Source: an uncultured Prevotellaceae bacterium
GTDB taxonomy: Bacteria; Bacteroidota; Bacteroidia; Bacteroidales; Bacteroidaceae
NCBI GenBank assembly: GCA_946406555.1
Contig: CAMJLB010000015.1
Location: 1 to 37,419, forward strand
Length of the DNA: 37,419 nucleotides
Direction: 5' to 3'
Below the pieces are notes generated by a model that did not search any database, was not told the origin of the DNA, and saw only the letters and a program-made list of their open reading frames with translations. Shown here piece after piece: positions 26,107 to 36,000 of this stretch; the stretch's first letter is position 1, and every line of letters begins with the position of its first letter. Position numbers and translations under genes: made by a program.

Positions 26107-27234
26107 ATGGCATTGCAGACAGATATCATCGTTCGAAATTTTTTCCGTTTAATACTTGCCGGCGCCTTTGGCCAAGAACGGCAGATAGAGCCTATGTCGG
26201 CATGGAAATGGAAGCGGCTTTATCATTATTCCGTAATAAATGGCGTGGCTGCCATTGTCGCCAATGGTCTTTCCTTGTGCCGAAATCAATTTTTTGCCCA
26301 GCAGACTGGCGAGATGGCAGAGACATGGCAAAAGGCCATTTCTCAGACTCAGGAAGCCAGTCGACGGCAAAATATGATTGCAGCCGAATTGCTTGGCCTT
26401 TATGCTCATCGCCAGTTGCGCCCCATCTTATTGCAGGGTCAGGCACTGGCCTGTCTCTATGTGCAGCCAGACTATCGTTCGCCCGACGAAGCCATTACCA
26501 TCTTTTTCCCCTTTGGCACACAGGGCGCCAAGGCCGATGACTGGGCCAAAGAGCATGGTTCCGATGTAGACGAGCAGACGAAGCATGTGCTTATGTTTCG
26601 CTATCAGGATATTGTAGTAAGACATAGGCATAATCTTTTGCAGATGGCCAATGCTCTTCACAATCGCGCGCTGCAAAACATTGTGCAAAAAGAAATGCGC
26701 GAGTCCGCTCCAACCTTCCTCCAGACATGCGACACACGTGTAGAGACTCTTTCGCCTACACTCACGCTGCTCCATTTGTTGCTCTCAATAGCCAGGAGTA
26801 TGCTCAATGCCGGTGTCGCTGCCAGCCAGCTTGTAGACCTCGGCTTGTATCTTCGCAAGCTGGGCGACAGAGTAGATTACGTGAAGCTTCAAGACTGGCT
26901 TTCGGCCATTGGCATGCAACGCATGGCATCGCTTGCAGGCACCATGCTCATACAGATGCTTGACTTCAGTGCCGACGAAATACCTTTTCTAACCACCCGT
27001 CCAGAAGCATCGGTCGTCATGGCTGTTACCGACGATTTGTTCTCTTTGCAGAAATCGCGGGGCGGACAGTGGTATTTTGAACAAGGCGATGGCATCTTTG
27101 TCGGAACGAAACATTCCTCTGCAATGCTTTGGCAGGTTCACCACTCGGCTCGCTATATCACTTATTGTCCAGCCGAGAGCATTAGCAATTTCTTCTCATC
27201 TTTCGTTCATTCCCTCTCCCATATAGAAGAATAA
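26107..27234 (+). CDS. nucleotidyltransferase-fold protein (NTP_transf_5-like) with degenerate active site
   Basis: The 375-residue cytoplasmic protein resembles the NTP_transf_5 family of uncharacterised nucleotidyltransferases. Its ILLQGQALACLYVQPDYRS segment (residues about 108-125) corresponds to the usual LKG..L...YP..xxR stretch. A helical C-terminal part has TLLHLLLSIARSML and SQLVDLGLYLRKLGD, as in family members. Where active members have a GDIDLLV-type motif, this one has D127-E128-A129 followed by ITIFF, so the second metal-binding Asp appears lost. It lies 12 bases after the NhaC-like gene and 27 bases before the GH97 gene. Family assignment is moderately sure; the substrate is unknown. 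Confidence 0.7.
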   Translation: MALQTDIIVRNFFRLILAGAFGQERQIEPMSAWKWKRLYHYSVINGVAAIVANGLSLCRNQFFAQQTGEMAETWQKAISQTQEASRRQNMIAAELLGLYAHRQLRPILLQGQALACLYVQPDYRSPDEAITIFFPFGTQGAKADDWAKEHGSDVDEQTKHVLMFRYQDIVVRHRHNLLQMANALHNRALQNIVQKEMRESAPTFLQTCDTRVETLSPTLTLLHLLLSIARSMLNAGVAASQLVDLGLYLRKLGDRVDYVKLQDWLSAIGMQRMASLAGTMLIQMLDFSADEIPFLTTRPEASVVMAVTDDLFSLQKSRGGQWYFEQGDGIFVGTKHSSAMLWQVHHSARYITYCPAESISNFFSSFVHSLSHIEE

Positions 27235-27261
27235 ACTATAAAACAACTAAAAACAATCATC

Positions 27262-29211
27262 ATGAGAAAAACCATTCTACCCTTATTGGCCGTGCTGCCA
27301 TTGGCTTTGGCCGCCCGTCAACTCACCTTTTCTTCGCCAAACGGAAAACTTGTTGTCGATGTAAACGACGATGCAGGCCATGCCATCTATGCATTGACCC
27401 TCGATGGACATTCCTTGCTTTTACCCTCGTCGCTGGGCTTCAAGGCCGATTTTGGCGACTTCACCCAGGGGCTTTCCATTGTCGACGTGCGGCAAGACCG
27501 GAAGAAGGCCACTTACGATATGCGGCAGGCTAAGCAGGCTCACATTAGCTATGAGGCAACAACGGCCCTCATCGACATTGAGAACCGGCAGAAGCAGCGC
27601 ATGCAGATAGAATTCTTCGTGAAAGACAACGATGTGGCTTTTCGCTACATTATTCCACGACAGAAAAACGACAATCCCAAGATGGCCGTCGTCTCAAGTG
27701 AACTCACGGCCTTCCGTCTGCCCGATGCAACGACAACCTTCCTCTGTCCACAGATAGACCCTATGAAAGGGTGGGAGCGCACCAAGCCCAGCTATGAAGA
27801 GGAATACACGGCAGATGCACCCATGGCTGCCCGTTCACAATATGGCCAAGGCTACACCTTCCCTTGTCTGTTCAAGGCAGGAAACCAGTGGCTGCTCATC
27901 AGCGAGACGGGAGTAGACAGCCGTTACTGCGGCTCTCATCTAAGCGACTATCAGCCAGGCGTTGGCTATAGCATCGCCTATCCGCAACCTGGCGAGAACA
28001 ATGCCTTTGGTTCTGCCACGGCAAGCATTCCTCTTCCTGGCTGTACGCCCTGGCGCACCATCACCATGGGCAGTTCGCTTGCACCTATCGTTGAGACCAC
28101 CATTCCCTATGATGTGGTAGAACCTCGTTATCAGCCTTCTACTGAGTATAAGGCCGGGCGATATACCTGGAGTTGGCTCATCTGGCAAGACGAGTCTATC
28201 AACTATGCTGATCAGGTGCAGTTCATCGATCTGGCTGCAAAGATGGGCTACGAGTATTGCCTCGTAGACAACTGGTGGGATAAGAACATTGGTCGAGAGC
28301 GCATGGCCCAGCTTTCAAGATATGCTCAAGAGAAAGGGGTTTCGCTGCTGCTTTGGTATAATAGCAATGGCCACTGGAACGATGCCCCGCAGACGCCCCG
28401 TGACTGCATGGACACCAGTTGGGCACGCGACCGCGAAATGGCTTGGCTCAAGCAGATAGGCGTGAAAGGCATCAAAGTCGACTTCTTTGCCGGTGACAAG
28501 CAGGAGACTATGAAACTTTACGAAGACATCCTTTTTGATGCCAATCGCTATGGTCTGCAGGTGGTATTCCATGGTTGCACCCTGCCACGTGGTTGGGAAC
28601 GCATGTATCCCAACTTCGTGTCGAGTGAGGCTGTGCTGGCCAGCGAAAACGTCTTTTTCTCTGACCATCATGCACAGCAAGAAGCTTTCGAGCTATGCAT
28701 GCATCCCTTCTGCCGCAATGCCTCGGCCTCGATGGACTGGGGTGGGGTGATTATGAACAAACAGCTCTCTCGCGACAACCGCAGCAGGCATCGTCGCCAG
28801 ACCACTGATGCCTTCGAGCTGGCCACTGCCTTCACCAATCAGACGGCCGTACAGTGCATCGCCATGCAGCCTAACAATCTGCAAGAGCTGCCTGAGGGCG
28901 AGCTTGATTTCCTCAGGCAGATACCCACTACCTGGGAAGAGACTCGCTACGTAGACGGGTACCCAGGCCGCTATGCCGTGCTGGCTCGTCGTCATGGCAC
29001 TCAATGGTATGTGGCCGGCATTAATGCGCAGAAGGAGCCACTCACGCTGTCGCTTGACCTTTCTGCCTATCCTGGGCTTCAAACGCTCCTCGCAGATAAG
29101 GTTGGCAAGAAGCAGGGACCGGTAGAACTAAGTATCAGTAAGCTGAAGACCGGAAAGAATGGCATGGTCAAGGTGACGATGTTGCCCAATGGTGGATTCG
29201 TGATTTACTGA
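27262..29211 (+). CDS. secreted glycoside hydrolase family 97 enzyme
   Basis: GH97 enzymes are alpha-glucosidases (SusB type, inverting) or alpha-galactosidases (retaining). The 649-residue product starts with a classical signal peptide (MRKTILPLLAVLPLALA-AR), so it should reach the periplasm. An N-terminal beta domain (about 20-275) is followed by a barrel with YTWSWLIWQDESINYADQV and YEYCLVDNWWD, and a C-terminal beta domain. In the barrel, KGIKVDFF places Asp at 407 and SSEAV places Glu at 456. This Asp/Glu pair resembles the nucleophile and acid/base of the retaining members, so an alpha-galactosidase-like activity is favoured over the SusB type. It is the last gene of the LacI run; no susC/susD pair is present. 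Confidence 0.92.
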   Translation: MRKTILPLLAVLPLALAARQLTFSSPNGKLVVDVNDDAGHAIYALTLDGHSLLLPSSLGFKADFGDFTQGLSIVDVRQDRKKATYDMRQAKQAHISYEATTALIDIENRQKQRMQIEFFVKDNDVAFRYIIPRQKNDNPKMAVVSSELTAFRLPDATTTFLCPQIDPMKGWERTKPSYEEEYTADAPMAARSQYGQGYTFPCLFKAGNQWLLISETGVDSRYCGSHLSDYQPGVGYSIAYPQPGENNAFGSATASIPLPGCTPWRTITMGSSLAPIVETTIPYDVVEPRYQPSTEYKAGRYTWSWLIWQDESINYADQVQFIDLAAKMGYEYCLVDNWWDKNIGRERMAQLSRYAQEKGVSLLLWYNSNGHWNDAPQTPRDCMDTSWARDREMAWLKQIGVKGIKVDFFAGDKQETMKLYEDILFDANRYGLQVVFHGCTLPRGWERMYPNFVSSEAVLASENVFFSDHHAQQEAFELCMHPFCRNASASMDWGGVIMNKQLSRDNRSRHRRQTTDAFELATAFTNQTAVQCIAMQPNNLQELPEGELDFLRQIPTTWEETRYVDGYPGRYAVLARRHGTQWYVAGINAQKEPLTLSLDLSAYPGLQTLLADKVGKKQGPVELSISKLKTGKNGMVKVTMLPNGGFVIY

Positions 29212-29231
29212 TTGAAAAAGTTTTTTAAAAC

Positions 29232-29305
29232 ATCTGCTCCATCTGTCAATCTGTAAGAGTTGTTGATTACCAATGGCTTACATTAGTGACAGATGGAGTA
29301 CAGAT
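29232..29305. repeat. long imperfect inverted repeat between GH97 and topB
   Basis: The arms CTCCATCTGTCA (29237-29248) and TGACAGATGGAG (29287-29298) are perfect 12-base complements. Five more outer pairs form after a 2-base bulge (ATCTG 29232-29236 with CAGAT 29301-29305). An inner stem TGTAAG / CTTACA (29252-29257, 29277-29282) closes most of the loop. The left arm also carries three direct ATCTG copies spaced 9 and 8 bases. There is no clean T-run on the plus strand; on the minus strand gtttt follows. It could be an RNA structure, a backup terminator or a small repeat element. Confidence 0.7.
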
Positions 29306-29310
29306 AGAAT

Positions 29311-29335
29311 AAAAAGGAATCACCGTTGTGATTCC
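29311..29335 (-). terminator. intrinsic terminator of topB
   Basis: GGAATCAC (29316-29323) and GTGATTCC (29328-29335) form a perfect 8-base stem with a 4-base loop. Read on the minus strand it is followed directly by TTTTT (29311-29315). It lies about 50 bases beyond the topB stop. On the plus strand no T-run follows, so it serves the minus-strand operon. Confidence 0.75.
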
Positions 29336-29383
29336 CATATTCATAAAACTCCTCAGCGAGCACTTCAAACAAACCTTGTGTCT

Positions 29384-31540
29384 CTATTCGAAAGATTTTC
29401 GGAAGGTACATCCTTGTTTCCATTCTGAGCATCCGTATGCCGTTTTTCCCTTTATAACGTGCCCTTTTCCGCAAAGCGGACAAGGCTGGCCTATCAGTGA
29501 GTCTTGATTTTCTACAGCAGTAGCAGAGGGTGGAGTGGTTTCGGTCTTGGCCTTCTTTGCAGTACGAGTTTTCTTGATGGGCATTTCTCCTTGTTTAGCC
29601 TCTGTTTTCTGAGCGTTTTTTCCCGTCGGGGCAGATTCTTTCTTTTTTTCCTCTTCGGTGACGGTTACGCGACGATTGCTTTGGTCGGCTATCACCTGCC
29701 TTACAATTTCGGCCACTTGGGTCTTCAGTTCGTCGATAAAGAGTGTGGCATCATATTTTTGCGACTCAATGTCGCGAAGTTTCTTTTCCCAGATGCCTGT
29801 CAGCTCGGCGCTCTTCAGCAGTTCTTCGTGAATGAGATCTATGAGTTCGATGCCTGTCGGTGTAGCCACGAGGTTCTTTCGCTCCTTCCTGATATAGTGG
29901 CGCTTAAATAGCGTCTCGATGATGGCGGCCCGTGTAGATGGGCGTCCTATTCCGTTCTCCTTGAGAGCGGCTCTAAGGGTCTCGTCATCGACCAGTTTCC
30001 CTGCGGTCTCCATGGCGCGGAGCAATGTAGCTTCGGTGTAGTGCTTGGGTGGTGTTGTTTGTTTCTCGGTCAGGGTGGGTGTGTGTGGTCCGCTTTCGCC
30101 CTTGTTAAATTCGGGCAGCGTGCGCTCTTCCTCATCGGGCTTGCGCTCATCAGCATCGTCGGCCTGGGAGTCTTTGGCGTAGACGGCACGCCAGCCAAGA
30201 GCAAGGATGGTGCGGCCGGTGACCTTGAAGGAGATTGCCGCGATGGAATCGCGGCCCACAGAGACGGCTTCGCTTTGAGGGGTGGCTTCGCCTTCTACCA
30301 CGCCCAGCACGGTGGTCTGTGCAAACAGACAGTCGGGGTAGAATGCAGCAATGAAACGGCGGGCCACGAGGTCGAAGACCCGTTGCTGCATATCAGTAAG
30401 CCCCTGTGGAGGCACGCCAGTGGGGATGATGGCATGGTGGTCGGTGACCTTCGATGAGTCGAACACTTTCTTCGATTTTGGCAGAGGCTTTCCTCCAAGG
30501 GGCTTCACCAGTTCAGCGTATGGAGCCTGTGCGGCGAAGCGTGTCTGAAAGAGTCCGTTCATGATCTGCGGGCATTTAGGATAGACATCGTCGCTGAGGA
30601 AGGTGGTGTCGACACGAGGATAGGTGGTGAGCTTCATCTCGTATAGCTGCTGTATGATGTTGAGCGTCGTCTCTGCCGAAAAGCCGTACTTCTTGTTGCA
30701 GTCTACCTGCAGCGAGGTGAGGTCGTAGAGCGATGGCGGCGTCTCGCGGCCCTTCTTCTTTTGTATGTCGGTCACGGTGAAAGGGCGCCCCTCAATGGTG
30801 GCAAATGCCTTCTCTCCCTCTTCCTTGCTGCCAAAGCGCCCTGAAGTGGCAGTGAAAAGCGTGTCGCGATAGATGGTGGAGAGCACCCAGTAAGGTTCGG
30901 GCTTGAAGTTGTCTATTTCTTTTTGTCGCTTCACGATGAGCGCAAGGGTAGGTGTCTGCACCCGGCCAATGCTGAGCACTTGCCGTGAGCGCATCTGTCC
31001 ATATTTAATCGTGTAGAGGCGCGTGCAGTTGATGCCTAAGAGCCAGTCGCCCACGGCACGGCTAAGTCCGGCAAGATAGAGCGACTGGTATTCCGACTGG
31101 TCTTTCAGGTTGGCAAATCCCTCGCGTATGGCCTCGTCGGTCATCGACGATATCCATAGTCGCTTCACTGGGCATTTTGCCTGTGCCTTCTGCATGACCC
31201 ATCGCTGAATGAGTTCTCCCTCCTGTCCGGCATCGCCGCAGTTGATGATGCCGTCGGCTTGCTGCATAAGCCGTTCGATGGTGGCAAACTGCTTTTTTAC
31301 ACCCACGTCTTCTTTCAGTCGTATGCCAAAGCGAGGTGGAATCATGGGTAGCGAAGAAAGGGCCCAGGCCTTCCAAAGGGGAGTATAGTCTTCGGGCATC
31401 TTCAGTTCGCACAAATGTCCAAATGTCCACGTCACCTGATAACCGTTTCCCTCCATATATCCATCGTGTGAGGCAGTCGCCCCTAATATGCGTGCTATGT
31501 CTTTGCCCACGCTGGGCTTTTCTGCTATACAAACAATCAT
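29384..31540 (-). CDS. topB: DNA topoisomerase III (type IA)
   Basis: Type IA topoisomerase that cuts and passes single strands, decatenating replication and recombination intermediates. The 718-residue product starts with a TOPRIM domain (MIVCIAEKPSVGKDIARIL). The barrel region carries SIGRVQTPTLALIVKRQ and the catalytic tyrosine Y307 in TTYPRVDTTFLSDD. The C-terminal half has the GIGRPSTRAAIIETLFKR signature. A Lys-rich linker then leads to a single zinc finger (CPLCGKGHVIKG to CSEWKQGC). It is longer than E. coli TopB (653) because of this tail. The TOPRIM DxD motif reads D103-A-G105, so the second Asp is missing. It ends the minus-strand run behind the MATE gene, 103 bases downstream of it. 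Confidence 0.96.
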   Translation of the reverse strand: MIVCIAEKPSVGKDIARILGATASHDGYMEGNGYQVTWTFGHLCELKMPEDYTPLWKAWALSSLPMIPPRFGIRLKEDVGVKKQFATIERLMQQADGIINCGDAGQEGELIQRWVMQKAQAKCPVKRLWISSMTDEAIREGFANLKDQSEYQSLYLAGLSRAVGDWLLGINCTRLYTIKYGQMRSRQVLSIGRVQTPTLALIVKRQKEIDNFKPEPYWVLSTIYRDTLFTATSGRFGSKEEGEKAFATIEGRPFTVTDIQKKKGRETPPSLYDLTSLQVDCNKKYGFSAETTLNIIQQLYEMKLTTYPRVDTTFLSDDVYPKCPQIMNGLFQTRFAAQAPYAELVKPLGGKPLPKSKKVFDSSKVTDHHAIIPTGVPPQGLTDMQQRVFDLVARRFIAAFYPDCLFAQTTVLGVVEGEATPQSEAVSVGRDSIAAISFKVTGRTILALGWRAVYAKDSQADDADERKPDEEERTLPEFNKGESGPHTPTLTEKQTTPPKHYTEATLLRAMETAGKLVDDETLRAALKENGIGRPSTRAAIIETLFKRHYIRKERKNLVATPTGIELIDLIHEELLKSAELTGIWEKKLRDIESQKYDATLFIDELKTQVAEIVRQVIADQSNRRVTVTEEEKKKESAPTGKNAQKTEAKQGEMPIKKTRTAKKAKTETTPPSATAVENQDSLIGQPCPLCGKGHVIKGKTAYGCSEWKQGCTFRKSFE

Positions 31541-31643
31541 TGCTTTTTTCTATTGATTTCTGTTTTGCGGGTGTGAAACTTTCCTTTAACAGTTCCTGAC
31601 TCCAAAATTCTATTCTTCATTTCAAGCTCCCAACTACAATCTT

Positions 31644-33020
31644 CTATCTATTCAGCCCTTTTTGCCAGTTGCCTCTGAACAGTCGTGCCAGGAAGAGGCA
31701 TCCTCGGCAACTCAGGTCGATGGCCATAGCCGTCCATACGCCGCGCAATCCATAAATGGGTGCCATCCATGCAGCCAGCGAAAGCCTTATTCCCCACATA
31801 CTTGTCAGACTGATGATGGCAGGCACGAGTGTGTCGCCGGCGCCTATGAGCACACCATTGGTTACTATCATGGCCGCAAACATCGGCTCGGCCCATGCCT
31901 CGATGCGCAGTGCGGCGGCTCCCTCGCTGATGATGGCGTCTACGGGTGTCATCACTGCCATCAGTTCTGGTGCAAAGGCATACATGAGTATGGCCATGCA
32001 GGTCATGATGGTCATGCCCATTGCCACCGACATGTATGCAAACGAGCGCGTGAGTTGTGGCTGCTTTGCGCCGATGCCCTGTCCTACCAGCGTGGTGGCG
32101 GCCTCGGCAATGCCGTATCCTGGCATATAGCAGAGGCTCTCTACGGTGATGGCCATCGAGTTGGCCGCTATGGCCACGGTGCCCAATGGTGCCACGATGA
32201 TGGTGCTCACGATTTGTGCCGATCCCATGAGCAGATGTTGAAGCCCCATGGGGGCTCCGATTTTAATGGCCGTTTGGATGGTGTCTTCGCGTGGACGGAA
32301 TGAGCCGGGATGCCCTACCAGACAAAGCATGTCGCTGCGTACCAGCAGAAAATAGAGCATGAGCATGGCCGTGACGAAGATGGCTACGCCCGTGCCCATG
32401 GCAGCACCGGCCACGCCATAGTCAAGGAGGTAGATGAACACATAGTTGAATGCTACATCCATGCAGCACATGGCGATGTTCAGCATCGAGGGAATCTTCA
32501 TGTTGCCTGAGCATTTCAGCATTGAGCCGGCCAGTCCTTCCAGTTGGAAGAACACACCACTCAATGCGATGATGAGGAAGTAGAGCGATGCATCGTGCGC
32601 TATATCGGGCGTTCCTCCCAGCCAGTAGGGTAGGAGGCGGTGAATGGCGATTCCCAGTGAGCAGAGGGCGAGACTCCATATTGTGCTGCAAATCAGACTC
32701 TGTCGCAGTACGCGGCGTGCCGCCTCGAAATCCTTCGCCCCAATGAAGTGGGCCACCTGTACCGAGAAACCCATGGAGACGGCAGATCCCAGACCACCCA
32801 TGAGCCATGTGGTGCTTTCTACCAACCCTACCGACGCGGTGGCTTTTTCGCCCAGATGTCCTACCATGGCATAGTCGATGAAGAACATCACGATGCTTGA
32901 TATCTGTGCGAGTATGCCGGGTATAGATAAGTTTATGATGAGGCGCAGCTTTTCGGCTTGCGTCATCTTGCGCCCTTCTCTTATATAAGACAGTAGGTCT
33001 TGATTCTCTTTCTTTGCCAT
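31644..33020 (-). CDS. MATE-family multidrug/organic-cation efflux transporter
   Basis: The 458-residue inner-membrane protein has about twelve helices in two homologous halves, as in MATE exporters that use Na+ or H+ gradients. Typical segments are LSIPGILAQISSIVMFFIDYAMVGHLGEKA at the first helix, MGFSVQVAHFIGAKDFEAARR, and in the second half the GQGIGAKQPQLTRSFAYMSV counterpart. Length is normal. Its start lies 8 bases after the stop of the AAA gene, so the two are probably co-transcribed. The substrate cannot be read from sequence. The gap to topB (31541-31643) holds no promoter or terminator I can defend. Confidence 0.94.
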   Translation of the reverse strand: MAKKENQDLLSYIREGRKMTQAEKLRLIINLSIPGILAQISSIVMFFIDYAMVGHLGEKATASVGLVESTTWLMGGLGSAVSMGFSVQVAHFIGAKDFEAARRVLRQSLICSTIWSLALCSLGIAIHRLLPYWLGGTPDIAHDASLYFLIIALSGVFFQLEGLAGSMLKCSGNMKIPSMLNIAMCCMDVAFNYVFIYLLDYGVAGAAMGTGVAIFVTAMLMLYFLLVRSDMLCLVGHPGSFRPREDTIQTAIKIGAPMGLQHLLMGSAQIVSTIIVAPLGTVAIAANSMAITVESLCYMPGYGIAEAATTLVGQGIGAKQPQLTRSFAYMSVAMGMTIMTCMAILMYAFAPELMAVMTPVDAIISEGAAALRIEAWAEPMFAAMIVTNGVLIGAGDTLVPAIISLTSMWGIRLSLAAWMAPIYGLRGVWTAMAIDLSCRGCLFLARLFRGNWQKGLNR

Positions 33021-33028
33021 TTCTCGTG

Positions 33029-36000
33029 TCAGAAACCTATTCGGCTTGTTTTCAAGCTGCGTTGCTGCTCAATTTCCTGCAAGTCGGCCAATGTCACTTC
33101 ATTGGTCTGTCCTGTTTGTCCGGCAATGCGCAGTCGTGCCGACTGTGCCATGGTCTGTGCGTGCATCTGTATTGTGCGTGCGTTGACGGGACTATTGCGG
33201 GTTGCCTGCCGGTGCAGGTTTTCTACGTAGTGCGTCAGGTACTCGTCGGCTTCTGCCGAGAGCGTCAGCCGGTAGTCGGAAGAAAGCATTTGCCGGAGCA
33301 GTTGCATGAGCTGTGGTGCCGTAAAGTCGTCGAAGATGACCGAGTGGTAGAGCGATGCAAAGCCGTTGAGTGCCAGCTGTCGCAGCACGTCATCGTTGCT
33401 TTCGCCTACTTCGGCAAAGACGATGGCCGTTTGTTGTTTGGTCTCCTTGATTTTGTTCACCAGCCAGGTACGTATGGAGTCGGTTGGTTGGTTGCGGTAG
33501 CGTGGCGAGTCCATATCCATGAATAGCAGGCCGTCGGTGGCACGCTTGAGTGCCTTCTCGAGTGTGTCGTACATGTCTCGCGAGTTCAGCTCCTCTATAT
33601 TCAGCGTCACGGTGTGGCCTCGTTTCAGCAGCCCCAGGCCCTGCATCAGCCTGCCCAACAGCTCTGCCACGGTGCTTTTGCCCGTGCCAGTGTTGCCGAT
33701 AAAGTTCCAGTAGAGCATTTTTGAACTGGCGGTAAGCGAGCCCGTCTGGCGTTCCATTCGCACGGTGGTGACATAGCCGTGCAATGCCTGCTTGGCCTGC
33801 TCTACACCCACCAGCTGGTCCAGGTCGTGCAGGGCACTCTTGAGAATGCTCTCGTCGATGGGCCCCAGTTTCCCTTGTAAGCCGTCGTGCCGGGGAATGT
33901 CGCAAAGCTCAATGGTCTTCAGCATCTCGTCGGTGAGCTGTTCTGCTGGCAGCTTGTTCAGCCGCTGGCTCATGGCAGGAATGATGTGCGACTTGAGCAG
34001 GCGCGTCACGAAGCGGCCATTGCCGAAATGCTCGTCTTTCTGGTTATATTCATCGATAATGTATTGCGAGAGTGCCCTTTCGGCCTCGTCGGTCAGGTGG
34101 TATTGTTCCTTATCGAGCACCAGCTTGCCTATGCGCAGCAGTTGGTCGGGCGAGTAGTCGTCGAAGTGGAAGAAGTAGGAGAAACGCGATTTCAGTCCAG
34201 GGTTCGATTCTATCATGCGTTTCATCTCGTTGGTATATCCTGCCAGGATCACGATCATGTCGGTTTCTTCCAGGCTTAGGTAGGTGAGCAACGTCTCGAT
34301 GACGCGCATGCCGAAGTCTCTGTTGTCGTCGCTTTTCACGAAGAGGTTGTAGGCCTCGTCGATGAAGAGCACGCCTCCCGATGCCCGCTGTATGGCATTG
34401 AGGGTGTTCTTCTCTGTATCGCCAATGTATTGGCCCACAAGTTTCGAACGGTCGGTCTGCACCAGATGGCCGCTCGATAATGCGCCTATTCCTCGATAGA
34501 TCTCGCCTAAATATTCGGCAATGGTGGTCTTGCCAGTGCCGGGGTTGCCGGTAAACACCATGTGCATGGGGGGCATACGGTTGTAGAAGCCACGGTCGGC
34601 ACGTATCTTATTGAGGCGTACCAGCGAAGTGTGATTGATGATGCTCTGCTTCACGTTGTCAAGCCCGATGAGGCTCTCCAGTTTCTTCAGTGGCACTGAA
34701 GGGTCTCTCTCCTCTGCCTGTGGAATGTCGTCGGCCACGATGAGGTTCATGTCGGCGAGTGGCGGGGGGGCAAAAGGCTGCAGCTGTTCGGTGCTGATGG
34801 TGCGGCGCACTAAGCGTGGCAGTATCTCGTCGTCGATGGTCTGGCGGGCCATGTACATATTGGCAAAGTTCATGCCACGCAGGCTATAGGCTCTTTCAAA
34901 GTAGTGGAAGAGCTTCTTCCGTGCCTCTTCCTCGAGTCGGAAGTTCATGTCTTTCAGCCATTTCACGCTTAGCCGTGTCATTACCTCTGGCTCCACGTCG
35001 TCGAAGTCGTAGAAAGTGTAGAACAGTTCGCGGGCAGGCTCACACATTTTGATGAGTTCTTCCATCCGGCCTTTTCCGCCAAGCAGCACTACCGTTATGT
35101 TTTTCATCTTCAGCAGTTTGTTGGCCAGTATCTCTATGCCGGTGAGCGACCCCACCGCTCCTTTCAGTGCCAGTGCCTCGGCATTGTTTATCACGAGCAG
35201 GTTGTCGGCATTACTGTCGAGTGTCTCTTCCACTTTTGGTGAATATCCATTGGTGGGGTCGAGCATGTCAATGGCATTCAGTTCTGCAATGTCTTGTGCA
35301 GTCCCGTCTTCCACGAGCTTCTTTCCCAACCGTTGCGCCGCTGTTCGCTTGCCAGTGCCTTTTTTGCCTGTCAGCACCAGATGCCGGCGCTTCCATTCAA
35401 TGGGACTGCCGGGCCGGTTGGTGTCGAATACGCGTCGGCGGTCCAGGTAGTCAAGCAAGTTTGCAAAGCCATTGGGCATGAGTATGGGACCGTCGCCCTC
35501 TTCCATTGGCTGCTCGTCGGCCACGATGAAGGGTTCCAGTTCTTTCTCGCTTGTCTGTGGGCGGATCTTGCTCAAAGGACATTTTAAAAAGGTTTTTCCT
35601 GCCACGGTAAAAACCAGGTAGGGCTCTTTGCCATAATACTTCCTGTCGGGGTCTGCTCCAAGATGGAAACTGATGGTGGCTGTATCGTCGTCGGCATAGA
35701 GGTTCAGTACCTGAAAATCGAAGGCCGGCATGATGTTGCCAGGTTTTTCAAACAGCTCCTCGTCTTCTGTCAGATAGGCATAGTAAGCACCCATCACGAT
35801 ATAGAAGTTATCTTTATTCAAGTGTCTGAAGGTTAGGCTGATAGGCATGCTTTCCTTCCCTTTTTTCTTGAAATACGGATCGTAGCTCAGTTGAATGGGC
35901 TTTACCACGCGGTTCACGTCGGTGGGCAGACAGGCTATCTGGAAGAGCCTTGTTTCCAATACCTTTCCGTCTATAGATAGTTCGGCAGTATACTCATCAA

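Noticed and set aside
25902-26540. 212-aa plus-strand ORF across the NhaC/nucleotidyltransferase junction
   Set aside because: It is another frame of two real genes, rich in Cys, His and Arg as shadow ORFs usually are.
29384-31540. topB as a marker of an integrative conjugative element
   Set aside because: TopB genes occur in such elements, but no integrase, mobilisation, conjugation or attachment sequence is seen nearby, and the neighbours look chromosomal.
31662-32303. 213-aa plus-strand ORF over the MATE gene
   Set aside because: The His, Cys and Gly-rich composition without motifs marks it as an antisense shadow of the MATE frame.
33390-33905. 171-aa minus-strand ORF inside the triple-AAA gene
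   Set aside because: It is an alternative frame of the AAA gene, with Arg, Pro and His-rich composition and no motif.
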